From: Gerris lacustris
Lineage: Eukaryota; Arthropoda; Insecta; Hemiptera; Gerridae
Assembly (NCBI GenBank): GCA_951217055.1
Contig: OX578284.1
Coordinates: forward strand, 24,516,187-24,580,186
Direction of reading: 5' to 3'
DNA: 64,000 nt
Position numbers and translations under genes: made by a program. Of this stretch, positions 10,940 to 22,384 are shown piece after piece. Every line of letters begins with the position of its first letter. Positions within the stretch are counted from its first letter, which is position 1. Below the pieces are notes generated by a model. It made no database searches. It saw nothing but the letters and a program-made list of their open reading frames with translations, and was not told the DNA's origin.

Positions 10940-11445
10940 TACGATTGATACGAAATATAAACAGTATATCTTTGTTTAGATGCGTAGAAAGTGATACTTT
11001 ACGTACTTGTATTCATTGCGCATGCGCGTCTCATAGTTCTGAAGAATTCCTCTTGTTTACCACACTAGTGCGGTAAAGAAGAGGAATTCTTCAGCTTTAC
11101 GCACGATTAGCAAGTTTGTTTACATTTAACAAAACTAATTTGCTGTTCTTTTATTAAAGTAACTGTTTATATCGAGTTTTTAGTGAAAAACAATGAGTGA
11201 ATCAAGTGACTTTGACGAAATTGTGGAGAATAATACTCCTCCAGAAATAATTAATTCGGCAAAAAATACAACTAATGAATTAATGCCATCTTTATCAAGA
11301 GAGAGATGCTCGTGTGGTTTTACCACCCTCGCTATCGCTCGGGTGCAAACTCCACACTCGCATGCAAAATGCTACTTTCCGCACTCGACGCGTAATGTAC
11401 TATTACACAACATATTGAGAATTCGTTTAATATTAAGTAATTAAT
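10940..11445 (+). mobile_element. Copy 1 of a hairpin-led element carrying the 5' end of a gene
   Basis: A second copy lies inverted at 59324-59930, with near identity over 350+ bases. Order: ACGATTGATACGAAATATAAAC; GCATGCGC; a 23-bp-arm hairpin (11040-11062 with 11071-11093, arms read TGAAGAATTCCTCTT); a leader; then an ATG. After about 11310 the two copies diverge and then share a CCCTCGCT..CGCTCGGGTGCAAACTC tail. Probably a deleted derivative of a larger transposon. Outer boundaries are not defined. Confidence 0.65.
11193..11309 (+). pseudogene. 5' fragment of a transposon-like ORF (MSESSDFDEIVENN...)
   Basis: About 39 codons beginning MSESSDFDEIVENNTPPEII are shared with the inverted copy that starts at 59646, which has an internal deletion and a frameshift. 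The segment ends NELMPSLSRE. The pattern of an acidic N-terminus followed by (E/L)(L/M)P-S-x-x-(K/R)-xxY resembles the start of Crypton-like tyrosine-recombinase or ZMYM/QRICH-type proteins; this is a weak resemblance from memory of the family. After residue 39 the frame enters unrelated sequence, so this is a truncated remnant. Confidence 0.4.
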
Positions 11446-11884
11446 TTTTATCATAACCTTAAGAAAAAGGCCGGTATTTTTTACAAATACCGGGTATATG
11501 ATTATAATTATGATGTGTTCATGACAGTGCAATAAACATTTAAATCCAATATATAGTACCGTTAAATTGATGGGTGTAATATTTAATTATTTTATTAATT
11601 AGGCTAATAAATTAATTATTTTAAATAAATAATTAATTTACCCTTAGTTCAATCACTCTTAAAAGAGAAAGAGAAATACATATAAGCAAAGTCAATCGAC
11701 AGAGATGTATGTAGATAATATGACTAGTTAAGTTTAAGGGACACATTTCCTTATCAAGTAAAGCTAATTCATATTCACATCAGATTAGATAAGATAACTC
11801 TAACAAAACACGTAATCAAATTATACTCTTCGTCACAAACAATCCCAGATTTTATATTATTACTACTATTTGTACTCAAATAAT
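11446..11884. other. AT-rich intergenic DNA, no gene seen
   Basis: Nothing recognisable beyond short AT-rich palindromes (AATTAATTATTT near 11607-11640). Confidence 0.4.
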
Positions 11885-12540
11885 AATATTACTAGGCATC
11901 GCGTGGCTCTATCTATATCATTGAAGCGAGCGTAATGGAATAAATATTAGATAGTTAATCATGATGAGTTGATATTATAAGAATATGCAAGTAATAGAGA
12001 GTCGTGCAGTGGGGGAGAAGGGTTATTCTACTATTCCTTAACTCTTCTACACGTCCGGGCCATTCCACTTCAATTATGTATTATAAATTGTATCACTTCG
12101 ATGCGCAAAAACTACTGTATGTATCTATCAAGTTGAAATTTTACATGCCTGTTTCCATTGAGATTTAGATGGTGTATATGAAGTTTTATTAAAATCATTA
12201 CGTTAGAACGTAAGACATCGTTAAAAAAATTGTTTTCTCTATTTTAAACGTTTAGGCCAGCTTTAATAGTTTTAGCGATCTGTATTAATTCATAGCGGTG
12301 CCGTTGTTGGTTGTACTAAAACATGTTTGTTTCATCGAATAGGTGATGATAGAATTTTTTCCCGTCCTGAAATTCCAATTTTAAATTTGAAGCTCACGTT
12401 TACGAACTTAGCCAGAGCATTAGTAAAAGGATCATGTGTACCAAATTTCAACTAAATCGGTCAACTTTTACTCAGGTTATCGTCGGACGCACGTAAACGT
12501 AAACGTTAGACACAGACAAATCGCCGGCTTCTGTACGATT
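11885..12540 (+). repeat. Long-form subfamily-B repeat
   Basis: Contains the extended B head (GCATCGCGTGGCTCT, AACTACTGTATGTATC, AAATTTTACATGC, GTTTTCTCTATTTTAAACGT) and the B middle (CATAGCGGTGCCGTTG, CCTGAAATTCCAATTTTAAA). The reverse copy at 51885-52430 shares this extended part. Ends in a decayed CAGACAAATCG region without the hairpin tail. Confidence 0.65.
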
Positions 12541-12561
12541 AAGTTATAGTTATTTATATAA

Positions 12562-12715
12562 CTAGGCAGCAAAATGGAATTTTACTGACGGGTGATTAGA
12601 TTAGACTCCGAGCCGAGGCGAGGACAGGCTATGATAATTAACCGACTTGACTGTCGAGGCGAAGCCGAGACAGGCAATGAATAAACGAGGCAGATATGTT
12701 GCCTTTGCTGCCTTG
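12562..12715. repeat. Short element with AGGCAGCAAA ends
   Basis: AGGCAGCAAAATGG at the left and CCTTTGCTGCCTTG at the right form inverted ends. The interior has a near-direct repeat of CCGAGGCGAGGACAGGC / GTCGAGGCGAAGCCGAGACA. No ORF. Confidence 0.45.
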
Positions 12716-14316
<1,601 letters not shown>

Positions 14317-14540
14317 ATTTATGTATCGGTCCAATATTATTTAATATGATAATTTATTCAATATATATATCCAAATATTGTAACAGGACCTGAAGTTCAA
14401 AATTATATGGAATAAAACAAGTTTGAAAGTAATTATGATGTGGTGACTTTGTTTAATAATTTATTTTGATATAATTGCCTTTCTTTGCCCTGAACTTGCT
14501 AAAGGGCACGCTACAGGTTGTTTTAAAACCAGGTAAGTAC

Positions 14541-14646
14541 ACGCCCCCAAAATAGGCTTTCGGTTTCCTTGATTTTAAACTCATTCAATCAAGGAAGTTT
14601 AGATCGAGTATAAAACCACGAGCAAATCCTGAACACAGCACAGTCC
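14541..14646 (+). promoter_or_regulatory. Core promoter of the 301-codon cuticle gene
   Basis: ACGCCCCC (14541-14548), then a conserved AATCAAGGAAGTTTAGATC stretch, TATAAAA (14609-14615) and the initiator AGCACAGTCC (14637-14646). The likely start is 14640, 31 bases after the TATA start. The sequence around TATA and the initiator is shared almost exactly with the minus-strand gene at the left edge, and the element order with all four cuticle genes. Confidence 0.8.
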
Positions 14647-14689
14647 ACTGCTTGATACACTTGTAGGTAGTTGGAGGTCATTAATCAAC

Positions 14690-16620
14690 ATGAACACTTT
14701 GGTTAGTATCAATATTTATTTTGGTCTTTAAAATATATATTATTTTATTTAATGTGTGTAAAAATTTATAATTATTAATATATAAATGCACGTTTATTAT
14801 TACTTTAAAATTAAATTCTGGGCAAAATGTTAATTGACTGAATAAGTCTAGTTTAACTTCGTTTTTAACTTTGGAGTCGTGATGATTGTTTTTAATTTTA
14901 GTTCGTTTTATATCTATTATGTTGTAATTTTTAAATTATATTTTAATTAGTAGAAAAAATTAAGTGTTATTGATAAGATTACTTTTTATTAATTTTATTA
15001 TAATAAACCGAAGAAAAAGAATATAATAACGAATATAGTTTTTTTTGTTTTTTAATTCATATTTTGATTAATTATTATTGATAAGATTATTTTTTATTTA
15101 ATTTATTATAATGAATCGATAAAAAAGAAAATACTAACTATTATAGGTTTTTTGACATTCAAATATTTGCATGTAGTACGCAGTTTAGTTTAGTGTCTAG
15201 TTAAATGTGCGATAGCCTAATATTCTAGCAAATTATTCTCCACGTATAAATTCTCCCGTAAAAAATAGATTCGGTTTCCCTAGCTGTATGCAATTTTTGA
15301 ACTTAATATTATATTTGAGTTATTGTAAATTTAACTTTAATCTCGCAGAAATATTACATATAATTTCTGGATTAACAATTTTTTCTCAATGAAAATGAAA
15401 ACTTTAAACTGTGCAAGTTTATTTACATAATTAACAAGTTTCATTTACCTAATTGCTTATCTTCAATTATTAATTTTACATAATTATTCTAAATTATTTT
15501 ACTTTTACAGGTCGTTTTGTCTGCCCTGTGCGCTGTAGCCTTTGGCTCAGCCATCGTCCATGAAACTCCCGCCGTAGCTGCTGCTAGGGCTGCCCATCTG
15601 GCTGCCCATGCTGCTGCTGCTGGTGGACGTGTTGGACTAGTCGGTGTTCACGGAGTCGTACCCGCTGCTGTCGGATACTCTGGAGCGTAAGTTAATGTTT
15701 CACACTTTTTGATAATCACAGCATACTTAAAAATAATACGTTTATCAGGGTAATAAATATGTGATAAATACATATATATTTATTTCGTATGAATATAATA
15801 TGGTATGTATTATAAGCTATCCAAGGATTACATACAGTTTATTTCCTTATATAAAAAATGAGAGTTTTTTTGGTCCAGCTAATGATGTATTTCCTTTTGT
15901 AGTTGGGCTCATGGAGCTGCTCCTCTTGCTGCCAACGGAGTCGTTGTCGACACTCCTGAAGTAGCTCACGCTAAGGCTGAACACCTCGCTGCCGTCGCCC
16001 AGGCTAGGTCTGGCGCTCATGGAGTCAATGCCTGGAACGCTGCTCCCGCCGTCGCCGCCTGGAACGCTGCTCCCGCCGTCGCCGCCTGGAACGCTGCTCC
16101 CGCCGTCGCCGCCTGGAATGCCGCTCCCGCCGTCTCTGCCTGGAATGCCGCTCCCGCCGTCTCTGCCTGGAACGCTGCTCCCGCCGTCCACGCCTGGAAC
16201 GCCGCTCCTGCCGTCGCTGCCTGGAACGCTGCTCCCGCCGTCGCCGCCTGGAACGGTGCTCTCACCGCTGCCGCTCACGATAACGGACAATGGAGCGAAG
16301 CCCTCTGGGGTGATAAGTCCGCCGCTCACGGTCACAGGTGGCGTAGGTCTGCCATCCTTTCCTCCGCTCTCGTCAGCCCCCTTGCCCACTCCGTCGCTGT
16401 CAGCCCTCTCGCCCACTCCGTCGCTGTCAGCCCTCTCGCCCACTCTGTCGCTGTCAGCCCTCTTGCCCACTCTGTCGCCGTCGCTCCTGCCGTCAGCCAC
16501 ATCTCTCCCCTTACCTCCGTACACTCCGTATCTACTCTCGCTCAACCCTGGTCTACCGTTGCCCACCCCGCTGTCTCCGTCGGACATCTCGGTCTCGGCC
16601 ATGGCTCCCTCCTTCTTTAA
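14690..16620 (+). CDS. Secreted cuticle protein with AWNAAPAV repeats (3 exons, 301 aa)
   Basis: Spliced CDS: exons 14690-14701, 15511-15686 and 15903-16620; introns GT-AG, phase 0 and phase 2; total 906 nt ending TAA. Signal peptide about 1-17 (MNTLVVLSALCAVAFGS). Then a HETPAVAAARAAHLAAH module (21-37), a second module VVVDTPEVAHAKAEHLAAVA (about 76-95), eight 9-residue AWNAAPAV(A/S/H) units (106-177), a DNGQW...LWGDKS segment, HRWRRS (207-212), and four SPLAHSVAV units before a His/Ser/Leu-rich end. No membrane segment follows the signal. DTPEVA-type modules and AAPAV repeats are typical of Ala-rich exoskeletal proteins that associate with chitin or other cuticle proteins; the structural role is inferred. 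It lacks the R&R chitin-binding consensus. Exon 3 is GC-rich, giving long antisense and off-frame open frames (15847-16602 minus, 16019-16624 plus) that are shadows. The frame was chosen because all three exons join in phase and match the paralogues at 29646 and 40176. Confidence 0.93.
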
Positions 16621-16633
16621 ATGACGAAACTAC

Positions 16634-16688
16634 ATTATACGCCAAAGAGTCATCGGACTGAATAGTTCCTTTTTTTATTTAAAATAAA
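16634..16688 (+). terminator. Conserved 3' UTR motif and polyadenylation signal
   Basis: GCCAAAGAGTCATCGGACTG follows the stop codon. Nearly the same string follows the stops of both other complete cuticle genes. AATAAA is at 16683-16688. Confidence 0.75.
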
Positions 16689-17487
16689 TTATTCACGTCT
16701 TTAATCTTACCTACTTGTATTTCATATTTCTTAACCTTTACCTAATGATGTTGGTCAATCCAAAAGAAATTCTTCCAATAACTTAGACATTGTTGACATT
16801 GAAAAACATTCCCAAACTTTTTAGCCCGCGGCACTCTATAAAAAAATAGCTGATAGCCGCAGCACACCTACACTTTATACTGAGTCCCCCATTTATCGGG
16901 AATTTTTTTGGAAATTACATGTCTGGAAATCTCTTTAAACGTAAGTTAGCTTTTACTATTATAAACAGTTACCATGATTGTTATGAATTCACTTATTAAA
17001 GGGTTACAGTGTTATGAATGCACTTAAAATCCATACAGTTTTTATTGAAAGCAACATAATATAACTCGCATTACCTAATCTAATTCTACAAATATATGTA
17101 AATAATCGTTTAGTATAACATATAACTCAATATATAATCAAAATAGCACTCACTTATCACGGTATCTCAAGAACTGGAACTCGGGAACTACTAGAACTCT
17201 GACCATGCAACTTTCTAGCTAGGTTCATCTTACAACTTAGGTGCTCCTCCATTTTTATTCATGATAGTGGCCATTTACATCCAATATTTTCCGAAACTAA
17301 TTGCACTAGAATCTTGATATTTGGGAGATGACTTCCTTTTATGACATAAACAACGTGCATGAAAGAGTTTTCCTTAAAGGGGAAATAGTGGTTAAGTAAG
17401 AAAAAATGGGAATTGAGCCTAAAATGATCTTCAGAAGTTAGGAAATTCATAATTGGGAAAGGGCTTCTCTTCAGGATGTAAGCATAT
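16689..17487. other. Intergenic DNA with a weak hAT-like end
   Basis: Around 16798-16850, CCCAAACTTTTTAGCCCGCG resembles the CCCAACTTTTT...GCGCAC left ends of hAT elements seen at 21269 and 49972. No right end or duplication was found, so it is not called as an element. No gene seen. Confidence 0.35.
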
Positions 17488-17488
17488 A

Positions 17489-18536
17489 CAGGGTGGTCCA
17501 AAAGTCTCCCCCCCCCCACCCCCCTCTTAACTTTTGAACGGGTAGAGATAAATTAATGAAACTTAGGGGATCTCTACCATGTAAAGGGAAGTTTGTTTTC
17601 ATGCACTCGCCCACTAGGGGCAACCACCCACTTTGCCCCCAGGCCACCGAACTTCAAAATTTCAAATTGGAATGTATATTTTTGATAGCATATTTGGATT
17701 CTACGATGAAAAATAATAAACTTTTACTTGAAACTATTTTTTCTATCTCCAATATTTTTCCCCCTACAGGGGGTGCAAAGATAGCAAAATAACCCTTCCG
17801 AAATAGTAAAAAAATAACACTTAGATCGGTGTAAAATCTAAACCGTTAGAAATAAAGTAATGAAACTTAGGGGATCTGTACCATGTAAAGGGAAGTGTGT
17901 ATTCATCCACTCGTGTATTAGGGGCAACCACCATTTTGCCCCCAGGCACTGAAATTTACCATTTGTATACCTTTGCCCCCCTATAGGGGGCAAAATATTG
18001 GAGATATAAAAAAAAGTTTGAAGTAAAATATTTTTATTTTTCGCCGTAGAATCTAAATCTGCTATCAAAATATACACTCTAGGTTAAAATTTTAAAGTAT
18101 GGTAGCCTGGGGGGGAAAATGGGTGGTTGCCCCTACTGTACGATTGCATGAAAACAAACTTCCCTTTACATGGTACAGATCCCCCAAGTTTCATTAATTT
18201 ATCTCTAACCGTTTAGATTTTACAACGTATTATCAGAAGGGTTATTTTGCTATCTTTGCCCCCCTATAAGGGGCAAAATATTGGAAATTGGAAAAAAAGT
18301 TTCAAGTAAAAGTTTATTATTTTTCACCGTAGAATCCAAATATGCTATCAAAAATATACATTCCAATTTGAAATTTTAAAGTTAGGTGGCCTGGGGGCAA
18401 AGTGGGTGGTTGCCCCTAGTGGGCGATTGCATGAAAACAAACTTCCCTTTGCATGGTAGAGATCCCCAAAGTTTCATTAATTTATCTCAACCCGTTCAAA
18501 AGTTAAGAGGGGGGGGGAGACTTTTGGACCAGCCTG
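17489..18536. mobile_element. Fold-back element with CAGGGTGGTCC ends and TA flanks
   Basis: Left end CAGGGTGGTCCAAAAGTCTC and right end GACTTTTGGACCAGCCTG are inverted, and both ends are flanked by TA. Inside are four copies of one roughly 250-bp block (ATGAAACTTAGGGGATCT ... TTGCCCCCAGGC): two forward (about 17520-17790 and 17830-18080) and two reversed (about 18090-18240 and 18250-18520), so the whole 1,048 bp is a nested palindrome. TA flanks suggest Tc1/mariner-like mobilisation. Overlapping frames of about 80-100 codons are repeats of one another, not genes. Confidence 0.8.
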
Positions 18537-18540
18537 TATA

Positions 18541-18905
18541 TTATTATAAGGTAATTCCAATTTCATGCGATAAGATATTAGGAGGGGGGGGGTGCAAAAG
18601 GTTGCCTCTGCTTCTTAAAGTGAACTTTTATACTGATATAGTTAATCTTAAAAACAATTTCTCAATTTGTCGGAATGAATTACTAATAAGGAATTAATAC
18701 TAATTATTGTATCTAAGGGAGGGGGTAGGGAAATAAGAGGGTGGCGGGAGGAGGGTTTAGGAAGTTTAGGAAGCTCTTTGGTATCTAGATATTGTCGCTT
18801 AGTAAATAAATCGAATGTTTCTTGATGGTAGTTTATAAACCAATCAAATTATAATAATACATTAAAAATAATTAATATAAAAATTCCATTTTTCAAAACT
18901 GATGT
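18541..18905. other. Intergenic DNA with G-runs, no gene seen
   Basis: Several GGGGGGG runs (18580-18590, 18717-18760). No ORF or RNA gene. Confidence 0.35.
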
Positions 18906-18911
18906 TATTTT

Positions 18912-19190
18912 CAACTTTTTTTTTTTTTTCTTTTTTTTATTTCTGTATTCTTCACCTTAGTTGTATCTATGTGCAAAATTTGGGGAAGATTGAATGACGG
19001 TAAGTGGTTCAAAATTGGGGTAGTAGGTGTGCGATGAAACTTAAAAAGCAAATAAATTTGATGCCATTTTTTTTTTTTTTTTGGTTTCTGTATTCTTCAC
19101 CATAGTTGTTTCTATGTGCAAAATTTGGGGAAGATTGAATCACGGGAAGTGGTTTAAAATGGGGGAAACGGAAATGTGCGATGAAACTTA
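18912..19190. repeat. Tandem duplication of a ~145-bp unit
   Basis: Both halves share a T-rich start, TTTCTGTATTCTTCACC, then AGTTGT, ATGTGCAAAATTTGGGGAAG, and finally GTGCGATGAAACTTA. Two copies, about 90% identical. Confidence 0.75.
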
Positions 19191-19870
19191 CAAAGCAAAG
19201 TAATATAACACAGTAATAGCAAAGTAATATAAGACCAGTAATAACACATTCTATAGCGAAATACGGGAATGCAGGTAGTATATTAATATAACATCATAAT
19301 GATAAGTTAACTGCATAAATAAAATAAATATTTTATTTCTTTTTCTCTCTTTCTAATAAGAACGTATAAATAAAAGTACTAAACGGTACTATTAGCCTGG
19401 AATACTTTTACTTTTGTCCTTAAAAATATTCTGGACATTGAATAAGATCCTTTTTAAAATGGAATTCTAACTCATTCTTCTTCTGAGAAATCAATTACCT
19501 TAAGCAAAAAGGTACAAAAAAATAATATATAATGTATATGTATAACATTATTTTTTTCTTTACCTCTTAGTAACCTTGTAATTATTGTATATAGAGTATT
19601 TCATTCAATTCTTTAATTTATTTGCAGGAAGCAAATACATAGCTCACTATTTACTCTAAGAACAGTATTTTTTTGTCCAATTTTTTACTATACATTATTG
19701 TAAATCTGTAAGCAACTGAACAAGTTCTGTCTCTAATAATAGTTAAACATAAAGACTCATTAAGGATTTAAACAAATTATCTCTACACGTAAAATATTTA
19801 TAATTTTACTTTGATCGTGATAACGCGAAAATTCGATGTTAGTCAATTTACACGTCTTGAGGCCCCTGAG
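19191..19870. other. AT-rich intergenic DNA, no gene seen
   Basis: Nothing recognisable. Confidence 0.4.
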
Positions 19871-19877
19871 TCGAATA

Positions 19878-20000
19878 CGATTTTTTCTTTTTTTCATGTC
19901 TTTTTTCTTCTATTTATATTCGTCTGTAGTGTGTCGCCTACGAAGACGCGTGGAGCCTAGACTACTAAGCCAATTTTGACATAATTTGGTATCCATGTTA
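19878..20000 (+). repeat. Fragment of the GACGCGTGGAGCCTA dispersed family
   Basis: Shares GACGCGTGGAGCCTAGACTA and the adjacent CGTCTGT text with the reverse copy at 26100-26470 and the right-edge copy at 63935-64000. Confidence 0.6.
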
Positions 20001-20284
20001 ACAAAATCATACCTAAAGGCTAAATTGAAACATATATTTTAGCTATAAATTTGAGGGTGCTACCTCCAAAAACTCTCGAAAAAAAATAAAAAATAATGAT
20101 AATAACAAGAATTCAAAAATTTGGGGGAAATTCAGTTTCCAAAATTTTATTGCAAACTGAGAGGGTTTAGGTTCCGCCTTTGAAGAATTATTTTTATTGT
20201 ACATTTTTATGAAATATTCAATAATAATTAACATATCAGCAATATGATTCTGTGTTTGCACACTGCAATAAGCTACACAACACA

Positions 20285-20565
20285 CAATCACACGTAAGCT
20301 CACTTACACAATTTTTGTAAGTGATAAATATAAACACCAAGGGATATCTATATCTGATTTTCTGGACCTGGTATAGGTCCAGAGTTGGGTGGGCATCTTC
20401 GGGCCCCTGATGAGTCGGACGCGACGAAACGGTGCAGAACATGGTGCAATGCCGAGTCAACAACATCTTAACTGCGTAATGTCTGATGTTCGAACAGGTC
20501 CTATGTGCTACACTTGCGTGATACAACCCTTGGTGTCTCTCACTTACACAAATTGTGTAATACCT
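20285..20565 (+). mobile_element. Hammerhead-bearing repeat with inverted ends (possible Penelope-like or retrozyme remnant)
   Basis: CACTTACACAATTTTTGTAA...AACACCAAGGG at the left and CCCTTGGTGTCTCTCACTTA at the right are inverted repeats flanking a hammerhead ribozyme core (20382-20432). A separate hairpin TGGACCTGGTATAGGTCCA sits at 20363-20381. No reverse transcriptase or other protein is seen nearby, so this would be a non-autonomous or terminal fragment. Extent is approximate. Confidence 0.5.
20382..20432 (+). ncRNA. Hammerhead ribozyme motif with minimal stem III
   Basis: The catalytic core is complete: CUGAUGA (20407-20413), stem II GUCG/CGAC with loop GACG (20414-20425), and GAAA (20426-20429). 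Stem I pairs GGGU (20387-20390) with GGGCCC-side bases 20403-20406 and closes over ATCTTCGG. Upstream, A-G-U-U places U16.1 at 20385 (pairs with A 20429), G16.2 at 20384 (pairs with C 20430) and the cleavage-site H17 = U at 20386. Stem III is thus only two pairs. Such minimal stem III hammerheads are known from Penelope-like elements and retrozymes, where they work as dimers. Self-cleavage is inferred. Confidence 0.8.
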
Positions 20566-20569
20566 AATT

Positions 20570-21260
20570 ATCAACAACTAACAAATTGAAAACTCTCAAT
20601 CAAGTAATTATATTACTTACTTACTCATATTCATATACAATTATTAGATTATTTACATGAAATAATTAGAGTAAAGTAAGTACGTTAGAGACGAATACAA
20701 GACTCTTTATTTCTTCATTTGAGTCTTGCAATTGGTCTTTGACAAAATGTAGAATAAAAAAGGTGGATATCCACTGAGAATTAAGTGATACCGTGATCAG
20801 ACAGAAGTAAAAATTATAGTTACTATGTCGATTTTAATTTTTTCAAAGCCTTCTCTTTATTATTATCCTATCTCTTTATGTACTTTCCGTTCTTTAATCT
20901 CTCATGGATGCTTTATTTATTCTCAATACCTCCATTAATATATACTTTTTCTTGTTACCTGCTTGCCTATAGTTAACATATGCACTTAATAGTATACAAA
21001 ATAACTTCCTTATGTCTAGTTCTTTATATTATGATTATACCTTTTAGAGAAAATTTATTTTGAATCTGACTATTTAGAATATTTCGAGTAATGTTACTTC
21101 CGACCTTACCGGAAGAATTATAATTATTTTTAAAAAAGGAAATTTTACGCTCAGTGCTTTGTCTTCAGCATGAGCACAATCCTTTATTTATTGTAATACC
21201 TATTTCTTAATTAATTAACTTTAAGTTTTGAAGATGACCTTATTCACGGTTGAAACCTTT
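20570..21260. other. AT-rich intergenic DNA, no gene seen
   Basis: A TTCCGACCTTACCGGAAG word near 21098 recalls the hairpin tail of the main dispersed family but the rest does not match. No gene. Confidence 0.35.
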
Positions 21261-21489
21261 CCTTACAATAGTGATTCCCAACTTTTTCTCCTCGCGAACC
21301 AAAAGTAAAATCCGAAATAATTTGGCGAACCCCCTATGTAGTCGTTAATAACAGTAAAAAAAAAACAATAAAATTTGGTATAACATTTATTTTCCATATT
21401 ACACAATAGTTCATTATAAATGAGATTGGAATTTTAGCTCTAACTTTAGGGGGTTCTGTCCCTCAAGAAACATATGTTGAAAATCCTTT

Positions 21490-21655
21490 GTGCAAAATGG
21501 CAATAGAACTTCAATGACTTTTTTTGGCAGATTCATTTTTTATACTGAGCCAGAAGTCAACTAAGGAGTGATCTTTAAAAATAGCTTGTTGAGAACTGTC
21601 ACAGGATAGCTCTGTGAGTTTTTCATTTTCCAGTAAAGTTATAGGTTTCTAAACT
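21490..21655 (-). pseudogene. hAT transposase C-terminal relic (ZBED5-like)
   Basis: The minus strand reads ENEKLTELSCDSSQQAIFKD then HSLVDFWLSIKNES, and after a one-base frameshift KKVIEVLLPFCTKDF. The pattern (E)L..LS.D.S....F....L.(D)FW.SI..E...(...)LLPF.T is the dimerisation-domain region of ZBED5-type hAT transposases. An in-frame stop and frameshift make it a pseudogene, in an element whose ends and target duplication are intact. Confidence 0.7.
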
Positions 21656-21781
21656 TACATTTCTTTGAAATGGACTATGTATCCAGTTGTTTGAGATGGA
21701 TGTGTGGGAGAATAGTCATCGAAAGTTAATTGAAGATGTTTCAGATTTTCACATATATTATTATTTTAAGAATATCTTAAT

Positions 21782-22364
21782 TTAGTCCACAGGCCACCAT
21801 AAGAAGTGAGTCGCTGATTGATAAAGTTTTCTTACCTTATGGAATCGCTTATTTATGCCGTGTCCACCGATGAATTGGGTATATGGCAACTGGGTGCTGG
21901 GCCATTTCTTTTTTGTTGACATGCCAAACTTGCCCTTCTGCGGGAACATTAAAAAGAGATAGATAAAGTTTTGATTTTCACAGGATCGTTTAATTAAATT
22001 ATTTAAATAACAGTGGTAAAGGTGGCCACCGATATGAGTGGGCCGTTTGGGGTTTCCACCGCCCCAAACATATCGCTCTGCGGGGACGTTGAAAAGAAAA
22101 CGGCCCACTCATATCGGTGGCCACCTTTACCACTGTTTTTTAAATAATTTAATTAAACGATCCTGTGAAAATCAAAACTTTATCTATCTCTTTTCAATGT
22201 TCCCGCAGAAGGGCAAGTTTGGCATGTCAACAAAAAATAAATGGCCCAGCACCCAGTTGCAATATACCCAATTCATCGGTGGACAAGGCATAAAGAAGCG
22301 ATTCCATAAGGTAAGAAAACTTTATCAATCAGCGACTCACTTCTTATGGTGGCCTGTGGACTAA
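21782..22364. repeat. Palindrome of two exon-like copies inside the hAT element
   Basis: Two arms (about 21782-22044 and 22102-22364) are ~95% identical inverted copies around a ~57-bp centre. Each arm, read outward, encodes KGKFGMST(K)(K/N)KWPSTQL then QFIGG and KRFHK. Each coding piece is preceded by TTCCCGCAG (acceptor-like) and followed by AAG|GTAAGAAAAC (donor-like), so it looks like a captured internal exon of ~100 bp with splice sites. I do not recognise the source protein. The 108-codon frames through both arms include intron-like sequence and are not called as genes. Confidence 0.55.
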
Positions 22365-22384
22365 TTTTATTTACGTTATCATTA

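Noticed and set aside
15847..16624. Long open frames antisense (251 codons) and off-frame (201 codons) to the cuticle gene
   Set aside because: They are periodic translations of the GC-rich repeats. The spliced frame joins three exons in phase and matches two paralogues, which these do not.
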